Source: Hyphomonadaceae bacterium (GTDB lineage Bacteria; Pseudomonadota; Alphaproteobacteria; Caulobacterales; Hyphomonadaceae). From it: a stretch of DNA of 10,719 nucleotides. Positions 6,269 to 10,719 of the stretch are shown in pieces (position 1 is the stretch's first letter; each line of letters begins with the position of its first letter). Under the pieces are notes generated by a model that was not told the origin of the DNA, searched no databases, and saw nothing but the letters and a program-made list of their open reading frames with translations. Location of the stretch: NCBI GenBank assembly GCA_030696545.1, contig JAUYSA010000485.1, positions 1 to 10,719 on the forward strand, given 5' to 3'. The position numbers and the translations under genes were made by a program.

Positions 6269-6583
6269 CTATCCTACCGATCGCAGCTGGGGTTCTGTCC
6301 CACGGTCGCTTGAGCGCGCCTTCCTGCTGCGTATGGCCACGAGGCTCTGAGCGGCAGTGGCCACGGTGACGAACAGCAAAGCACATATCAGGCTTGTACT
6401 CGTACGTTCTTCCTGAACCAGTGCGAGCAACTGTGCGAGCGCCATGAGGTTCGCGCATAGCGTCACTGCGTGAAGCGGACGGAAAGCCTTTGGGCGCGCC
6501 ACATAGGCGTAGAGGTAGGCGGCGATCCCCAGGATTGTCGCCGCTCCGCCCGCGAGGAAAAGAAGCTTCGATAGTTCGTTCAT
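6269..6583 (-). CDS. Three-helix membrane protein downstream of the TadG-like gene
   Basis: 104 residues from the ATG at 6583. A longer frame exists upstream, but it overlaps the TadG-like gene and looks like out-of-frame sequence, so the inner Met is chosen. Three hydrophobic segments are visible: about 6-28 (LLFLAGGAATILGIAAYLYA core), 37-56 (LHAVTLCANLMALAQLLALV) and 62-84 (SLICALLFVTVATAAQSLVA core), followed by a basic polar tail with RSRKAR (85-90). The start lies 14 bases after the stop of the TadG-like gene, so the two almost surely share a transcript; the ribosome site (AGCGAGA region) is weak. No family recognised. Being in a pilus-related operon suggests an envelope role, but that is inference only. 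Confidence 0.72.
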   Translation of the reverse strand: MNELSKLLFLAGGAATILGIAAYLYAYVARPKAFRPLHAVTLCANLMALAQLLALVQEERTSTSLICALLFVTVATAAQSLVAIRSRKARSSDRGTEPQLRSVG

Positions 6584-6597
6584 CTGCAGTCTCGCTG

Positions 6598-7878
6598 TCA
6601 GTAGCTCAGTCGCGCGCCGGTGGAGCTCGGGCCCACCCCAGTTGGCACTGGGACTTCGGCTGCCGCGTAGTTGGAGTTGATGACCAAGTTCGGACTGCCG
6701 GTCATCTTGATGTCTTTTGCGACGATGACGGTCCATGCGGACTGGTCGGCGATCTTACTTCCCATCCCGGTGACTTCGAGCGTCGCCGATGGAATGTAGA
6801 TCGTGCCTAGGAGCTGACGCGCGCTATCGCTCGAAATTGCAAACGCACGGGTGTTCTCCCGCGTCGTCGCGATGACGAAGCCCGCATAAGTGCCGGACTT
6901 GCGCCCAGTCAGATCAACGCTCGATTGGTCCGCAAAATTGAAATCCGAGTCTTTGTCGAACACCAAGACCACATCATTTCCCTGAAGGATGGCGTTCTTG
7001 GTCAGCTCAAGCTTACCTTTGAAGAAATGCTCTCCAGGCAGCAGCTTGAGGGTGGTGTCCTTCTCGACCTTGTACCTGCCGCAGTGCGTGCCAGGTGCAA
7101 GTGTGTGAAAGCCGATTGCAAACAACATGTCCAACGGCACACAGAGCCCGGGCGGGGTCTTGACGCTCATCCCGGCGAAAGGATCGTCAATCGTCGGGGC
7201 GCTTTGCTGCGCCGTCGGAACAACGCGTCCAGTCGCCAAGCCTGCGCTTTGGATCAGCGCAGCCGCGAGCATCCCGGTGTTCGAGACCTTGATGTCACCA
7301 TTCGCGTGAACCAGGCAGCCGCCCGCCGTGATGCGCGCGTTGTCCTTCATCTCCAATTGATCGCCCTTGGCGACCCCAGAATTGAGGACGCAGAGCGGCA
7401 CCATGCCCATGGGGGTCGCCGTCGCCGCGATGTGTATTGGCCACCCACCAGGCGGGAACATGTTCGCGAAGTAGGATGTGCGGGATCCGTGCACCCCCAC
7501 GGTGACCTGACCATCCTTCGTGACGGTCGTGCTCACCTGGTACGACAAGCGGATATTCATCTTCGCGAGATGTTCAGCGACGAACGCCTTGTTGCGCTCC
7601 GCCAACGAGGACGCGTCGCTCACGCTCGCCTGCTCCGCCGCCTGGACAGCGGCTGCATCTACGACGTCCTGGATCGTGGTGCGATCTGATAGCAGCGAGG
7701 CTAAGTCGATCGAGCCGGCGACAAGCACTGCGAGGATCGGGACTGAAAACCCGAACATCACCGCAACGCCCCCAGAGCGGTCCTTAAGGAACTTCGCCCC
7801 AAGCCTCGAACACATAAGGCGAGCGCGGCTCCGACTCGGACTTACCCGACCACCACGTGCATTGTTGAACTTCATCAT
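6598..7878 (-). CDS. TadG-like pilus assembly protein
   Basis: Inner-membrane anchored envelope protein related to TadG of the Flp/Tad pilus system. The N-terminal TadE/G-like segment is clear: FLKDRSGGVAVMFGFSVP, then a hydrophobic anchor ending VAGSIDLASLL, then a helix DVVDAAAVQAAEQ typical of the family. The large periplasmic part has a conserved Cys region (GGCLVHANGDI), a DPFAGM segment, and a run of short beta units (LLPGEHFFKGKLELTKNA) suggesting a beta-helix-like fold, closing with NSNYAAAEVPVPTGVG. There is no von Willebrand A metal site (DxSxS), unlike longer TadG proteins. The frame opens at 7902, but that ATG has no ribosome site; the tandem ATG at 7878 has GGGG upstream and is preferred. 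No other tad gene lies in the window. Confidence 0.85.
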   Translation of the reverse strand: MMKFNNARGGRVSPSRSRARLMCSRLGAKFLKDRSGGVAVMFGFSVPILAVLVAGSIDLASLLSDRTTIQDVVDAAAVQAAEQASVSDASSLAERNKAFVAEHLAKMNIRLSYQVSTTVTKDGQVTVGVHGSRTSYFANMFPPGGWPIHIAATATPMGMVPLCVLNSGVAKGDQLEMKDNARITAGGCLVHANGDIKVSNTGMLAAALIQSAGLATGRVVPTAQQSAPTIDDPFAGMSVKTPPGLCVPLDMLFAIGFHTLAPGTHCGRYKVEKDTTLKLLPGEHFFKGKLELTKNAILQGNDVVLVFDKDSDFNFADQSSVDLTGRKSGTYAGFVIATTRENTRAFAISSDSARQLLGTIYIPSATLEVTGMGSKIADQSAWTVIVAKDIKMTGSPNLVINSNYAAAEVPVPTGVGPSSTGARLSY

Positions 7879-7902
7879 CGGCCACGCCCCGCAGCGTAAC
7901 AT

Positions 7903-8116
7903 TGGGCGCGAAGCGTTAGATTCCCATTAAACAGCCGGGAGGAAGCGCTTCAAATCTTTAGTCGATCAGTCGACATTAGGGCGCGTATCGGGCCAAGCTT
8001 AACTATTGAGCACATAAATCCTTGATCAACTCCATTTCTGGTTAGATTCACCCAAATTTCATTCAAGCATCTCACCATTACGACAGGGACTACTGTAAGT
8101 TGAGGAGCAGCCGAGC
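7903..8116. promoter_or_regulatory. AT-rich divergent control region with CtrA-like box
   Basis: It separates the TadG operon from the small gene at 8117. TTAG-N7-TTAA at 7916-7930 differs by one base from the CtrA site pattern TTAA-N7-TTAA and contains a CcrM methylation site, GATTC (7919-7923); another GATTC lies at 8045-8049. A palindrome GTCGA-TCAG-TCGAC sits at 7961-7974. TTGATC (8022-8027) and TAGATT (8043-8048) could be -35/-10 boxes for the rightward gene, though 15 bases is a short spacer. Confidence 0.4.
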
Positions 8117-8392
8117 ATGTCTGAACACTTAGACATCATGGTTGATCGAATTTCGCACACAGCACAGTGGCGCGTGACGGAGGGCGCAATCACCGTGTCC
8201 GTGCAAGGTCACGAGAGATCGAGCCAATTGGGTGCTATGGCGCTCAAACCCGAAGTGGTGGCGCGGCTGCTAGCAGTGCAGATTATCCGCGAGAACAAAC
8301 TCGGTCAGGAATCGATCTCTACCCAGACACGCAAGGCATCCGAGTTGCGCCTCGCCGCCAAGCGGATCTTGGACAGCCGCGCACTCGAATAA
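8117..8392 (+). CDS. Small hypothetical protein (91 aa)
   Basis: Unknown function. The start is supported by GAGGAG at 8102-8107, 9 bases before the ATG, and by a promoter-like AT-rich leader. The N-terminal half looks beta-rich (MVDRISHTAQWRVTEGAITV, 8-27). The C-terminal half is helical and charged (PEVVARLLAVQIIRENKL, 45-62, and KASELRLAAKRILDSRAL, 73-90), so it is soluble and cytosolic with no signal peptide, membrane segment or cysteines. It diverges from the TadG operon and ends 15 bases from the convergent oxidoreductase gene. Shared control with the TadG operon is possible through the common upstream region but is not shown. Confidence 0.72.
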   Translation: MSEHLDIMVDRISHTAQWRVTEGAITVSVQGHERSSQLGAMALKPEVVARLLAVQIIRENKLGQESISTQTRKASELRLAAKRILDSRALE

Positions 8393-8395
8393 ACG

Positions 8396-8409
8396 AACCG
8401 GCCGCGGTT
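8396..8409. terminator. Short hairpin between convergent genes
   Basis: AACCG-GCCG-CGGTT, a perfect 5-bp stem, fills the gap between the stop at 8392 and the convergent stop at 8408. It is too small to be sure of; termination from both sides must happen near here. Confidence 0.3.
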
Positions 8410-9244
8410 ACCGTTCTGGTGCGCTCTGGCGTAGCCGGTTGTGGATAGCCGTCGCCGCAATGGCGGCTTCGCCTGTGGCCACGGCGATCTGGTTCAGGCC
8501 GCGGACAACGTCTCCGGCCGCATAAAGGCCGTCCACCGAGGTCATCTGATGGGCGTCGACGATGAGATTTCCCTGATCGTCGCATCGGCTTCCGCACGCA
8601 ATGGCAAGATCGGTCTGGGGCTCGCATCCAAGCGCGATATAGAGATGATCGAAGGTTCGAAGCTCAAGTCCGCCGCGCGGCGTCCACTGCACTGAGGCTT
8701 CGTTGAAGCTGAGATCGCTGTCGCAAGTTGCGATCACGGTCACATCGTCCGAGTAGGTCCTGAGGAAGTCCGCCTCGCGCTTGGCCAGCGGCCCGTCGCC
8801 AAGGATCGCGATCCGCTGGCCCGTGGCTTCATAGGCGTCGCAGATCGGGCACAAGCGCACGACGCTGCGGAGGATCGCCGCCTCAAGCCCGGGCAGGTCA
8901 GGCAGATGGTCCCGGACGCCGGTGGCGAGCAGGACCGCCGAGGCGCGGATAGGTCCATCGCCGCAGACGGCCTCGAAGCCGGGTTCTGTCGTCCTGAGCG
9001 CCTCAACGTCGACCTCGCGGATCTCCACGCCGAAGCCGACGGCCTGGTCGGTCAGGCGCCTGAGAAATTCGACCCCGCCAACCCCATGCGGAAATCCGGG
9101 GGTATTGTGGCTCTCGGGAATCCAGCTCGCGCGCGGAGGCCCTGCGCTGAGCACGACCACCCGACGCCGAAAGCGCGAGAGATAGATCGCGGCCGTCAGC
9201 CCGGCTGGCCCGGCGCCGACCACCAGCACGTCGCAACTCTCCAT
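8408..9244 (-). CDS. FAD/NAD(P)-dependent oxidoreductase, thioredoxin-reductase-like, with CPIC motif
   Basis: Cytosolic flavoprotein resembling thioredoxin reductase. FAD-binding GAGPAG is at 10-15, ESHNTPGFP at 44-52, and the ATG loop at 107-109 (LLATGVRDHLPDLPG). The redox pair is CPIC (132-135) in LCPICDAYE rather than the CATC typical of TrxB. A second nucleotide motif, ILGDGPLAKREADFL (147-161), departs from GGGxSA. AAGDV (242-246) and NQIAVATGEAAIAATAIHN (251-269) close the FAD domain. At 278 residues it is about 20-30 shorter than the relatives I know; the loss falls between 170 and 200, inside the NADPH domain. GAAGGA about 7 bases before the ATG supports the start. No thioredoxin gene is near, so the electron acceptor is unknown. 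Confidence 0.9.
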   Translation of the reverse strand: MESCDVLVVGAGPAGLTAAIYLSRFRRRVVVLSAGPPRASWIPESHNTPGFPHGVGGVEFLRRLTDQAVGFGVEIREVDVEALRTTEPGFEAVCGDGPIRASAVLLATGVRDHLPDLPGLEAAILRSVVRLCPICDAYEATGQRIAILGDGPLAKREADFLRTYSDDVTVIATCDSDLSFNEASVQWTPRGGLELRTFDHLYIALGCEPQTDLAIACGSRCDDQGNLIVDAHQMTSVDGLYAAGDVVRGLNQIAVATGEAAIAATAIHNRLRQSAPER

Positions 9245-9572
9245 GGTCGGTCCTTCACGAGGTCAGCGGATCTTGAGCAGCCCGGCGCGCTTGGTGACGT
9301 GCGCGAGACTCACGCAGAAAGACAGGGCGTTCGGCTTGGCCAGACCTCAGTAGATAGAATGGCCGTGCCGGATCAACGCGGGACGAACCCCAAAATCGTC
9401 GCGCAAGATACGCCCTCAGCAAACGGCTAAGCCCCTTCATACCTTAGGCCTTCCTGTGCCGGTTGCGACTGACTTAGCAATGGGAACCTCCACCGACCAA
9501 TACTGTTTTGGCGCTAGGTCGGCCCGTTTCAACGTCGTCCGATGCATTTGGACACCGCGCAGGGATGACGTC
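9245..9572. other. Intergenic stretch with a possible gene tail
   Basis: 328 bases with no complete gene. On the minus strand, 9263-9346 is open and ends VSLAHVTKRAGLLKIR, which reads like the end of a soluble protein, but a TGA lies immediately upstream and no start with a ribosome site is seen. It is probably a remnant or chance. Confidence 0.3.
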
Positions 9573-9776
9573 ATGCGCTACAACTGCCAGATTGAAATTC
9601 CCGACACCACCGTGCCGCAGGTGCAAAAAATTTACGCGGACAATGCGTTCGAGCTTGCCGAAGCGATCAGCGAAGTTGTCCACCAGTGGCCACAGTTTAA
9701 GGACATCCAAGTCTATGACGACCGTCATCGCTTAGTCGTGCGGATGATGCCCGACAACCCGCCGATCCTGAACTGA
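9573..9776 (+). CDS. Small hypothetical protein (67 aa)
   Basis: Unknown function. An open frame reaches back to 9456, but the ATG at 9573 has AGGGA (9561-9565) 7 bases upstream and begins a regular small domain, so it is taken as the start. The product has a first strand (RYNCQIEIPDTT, 2-13), a helix rich in Ala and Glu (NAFELAEAISEVVHQWP, 24-40) and a second strand pair (FKDIQVYDDRHRLVVRMMP, 42-60). This beta-alpha-beta-beta layout is like that of many short soluble proteins. There is no signal peptide or membrane segment. It converges with the amidohydrolase gene that ends at 9822. Confidence 0.65.
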   Translation: MRYNCQIEIPDTTVPQVQKIYADNAFELAEAISEVVHQWPQFKDIQVYDDRHRLVVRMMPDNPPILN

Positions 9777-9777
9777 G

Positions 9778-9791
9778 ACCAACATCTTGGT
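9778..9791 (+). terminator. Short stem-loop after the 67-aa gene
   Basis: ACCAA-CATC-TTGGT starts one base after the stop codon. A run of five T residues follows about 20 bases later, near 9808-9812, too far for a textbook terminator. Confidence 0.35.
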
Positions 9792-9821
9792 AGAGACTAG
9801 AGCTGGCTTTTTGTGCTGCCC

Positions 9822-10328
9822 TCATCCCAGTGAGTCCTGAAGCATTTTTAGCGCGTGGCGCAGACATGCCAGCCTCACGGCTCCCCGACCAACGTCCCCA
9901 AAGTGCTGCTCCTCTACTCTGGACGCCCGGCCCGCCTGAGCGACAGCAATATACACCAGCCCGGGTTCTTCACCTGGCCCCCCGCGTCCTGCAAAGCCTG
10001 TGACGGCGACGGCGATGTCTGCATCGGACCGCAAGAGGGCCCCTGTCGCCATCGCCGCGGCGACCTCCGGTGATACGGCGGTAAGACGAGCTAAGACCTC
10101 AGGGGCTACGCCTAAAAGATCGGTCTTGGCGTCATTCGTATACACTACGAACCCACGATCAAACACGTGAGCGCATCCTTCGACGTCGGTCAGCAGAGAT
10201 GCGAGGAGACCACCGGTGCAGCTCTCCGCGGTCGCTAGTTTGAGCTCCTGTTCGCAAGCTTTCTTGAGCACAACCGCGACTAGGTGCTCCACATCATTGG
10301 GCAATGTCGCGCTAAGCGTTTCGGTCAT
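9822..10328 (-). CDS. pncC: CinA C-terminal-domain / PncC-type nicotinamide-nucleotide amidohydrolase
   Basis: Stand-alone CinA-C domain protein, 168 residues. The family removes ammonia from nicotinamide mononucleotide to give nicotinate mononucleotide, a step of pyridine nucleotide salvage in the cytosol. Motifs in order: AESCTGG (34-40) with the nucleophilic serine, VVYTNDAKTDLLGV (61-74), TAVSPEVAAAMA (83-94) and VTGFAGRGG (109-117) followed by GLVYIAVA (123-130). The Arg in FAGRGG stands where most relatives have Pro. The frame runs 20 codons further upstream, but the ATG at 10328 has AAAGG 8 bases before it and starts where family members start. It lies alone, convergent with the 67-residue gene. 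The symbol follows the family; the enzyme activity itself is inferred. Confidence 0.9.
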   Translation of the reverse strand: MTETLSATLPNDVEHLVAVVLKKACEQELKLATAESCTGGLLASLLTDVEGCAHVFDRGFVVYTNDAKTDLLGVAPEVLARLTAVSPEVAAAMATGALLRSDADIAVAVTGFAGRGGPGEEPGLVYIAVAQAGRASRVEEQHFGDVGRGAVRLACLRHALKMLQDSLG

Positions 10329-10603
10329 GCTTCGACCTTTCGCAGCTTGGCATGCGCCAGGGTGAAGGGAGCGCTGCCGTTGGGACAAAGCTCTCCAACG
10401 CGGCGGAAACGTCGATACCGCTGCCTCGTTGCAGCGTCTGTCGTTTTAGATGGAACAGCCGCACCTCAGCTTGGCACTCAGTTCGGTCGTTTGATGGGGG
10501 CCGGAACCTGGCTGCACGCCTCTCGTTTTCGCGGCGCGGACAACCTTTCTATGGTCCAAGGCTGCCCGTCTCAGACTGACAGAGCTGTGCGCCACGCTGC
10601 GAG
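10329..10603. other. Divergent intergenic region
   Basis: 275 bases between the amidohydrolase start and the right-edge gene. Open frames here have no ribosome site or coding pattern. It presumably holds promoters for both directions, but no clear -35/-10 pair was found. Confidence 0.3.
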
Positions 10604-10615
10604 ATGGAGAATTCA

Positions 10616-10719
10616 TTGAGCCAGAGAGTTGAGTTTAATGGGCAGTCTGGCGCTGCTTATTCCTTTCTGCTCTTGGAACATGAGACATCGCTTCCGCAGA
10701 TTGGGGTGACCTATGCGGT
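10616..10719 (+). CDS. N terminus of an unknown protein, cut by the window edge
   Basis: A frame open to the right edge encodes RVEFNGQSGAAYSFLLLEHE and then TSLPQIGVTYAV. This pattern of a first strand, a G-Q-S-G turn and a hydrophobic strand looks like a real protein start. TTG at 10616 has GGAGA (10606-10610) 5 bases upstream. The in-frame ATG at 10604 has no ribosome site and would add only four residues (MENS). I therefore choose the TTG. About 34 codons are visible with no stop. No family is recognised from so short a piece. Confidence 0.5.
   Translation, partial: MSQRVEFNGQSGAAYSFLLLEHETSLPQIGVTYA

Noticed and set aside
6925..7689. A 254-codon plus-strand frame opposite the TadG-like gene.
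   Set aside because: Arginine/histidine-rich shadow translation with no ribosome site; the minus-strand TadG features are unambiguous.
8906..9430. A 174-codon plus-strand frame.
   Set aside because: It lies mostly opposite the well-supported flavoprotein gene and is a shadow of its codon bias.

Overview
The window reads as a chromosomal accessory region of a GC-rich alphaproteobacterium. The order cannot be fixed from this sequence; a sphingomonad, caulobacterial or rhizobial host would all fit. The signs are the style of the serine recombinase, a TadG-type pilus protein, a thioredoxin-reductase-like flavoprotein with a CPIC motif, an IS6-family remnant of a type I associate with alphaproteobacteria, and GANTC sites next to a CtrA-like box.

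Left part (1-2589): a serine recombinase enters from the left edge. Its first beta strand is coded upstream of the first ATG, so the gene begins outside the window. It is followed by a complete zinc-independent alcohol dehydrogenase/quinone-oxidoreductase-like gene. Both read rightward.

Middle (2590-5808): a gene-poor, eroded stretch. On the minus strand, one terminal inverted repeat and the frameshifted first ~42 codons of an IS6-family transposase are joined in frame to the last ~46 codons of a likely MFS transporter, which is a scar of insertion plus deletion. Two small minus-strand genes follow (70 codons each, one with a strong Shine-Dalgarno inside a hairpin). Then come a divergent gene for an exported Ala/Thr/Val-rich protein, about 970 bases with no supported gene, and a possible 59-residue membrane protein overlapping nested inverted repeats.

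Right part (5809-10719): a single-domain CheY-like response regulator faces a two-gene minus-strand operon (TadG-like protein, then a three-helix membrane protein). A small unknown gene diverges from that operon across an AT-rich control region. Next are a minus-strand FAD/NAD(P) oxidoreductase with a shortened NADPH domain, a 67-residue unknown protein, a minus-strand PncC/CinA-C amidohydrolase, and the first codons of an unknown gene cut by the right edge.

The genes do not form one evident pathway. The only clear operon is the TadG pair. The recombinase, IS scar, gene tails and many short orphan genes suggest an island or its edge. I saw no CRISPR array, rRNA, acceptable tRNA or recognised defence system.
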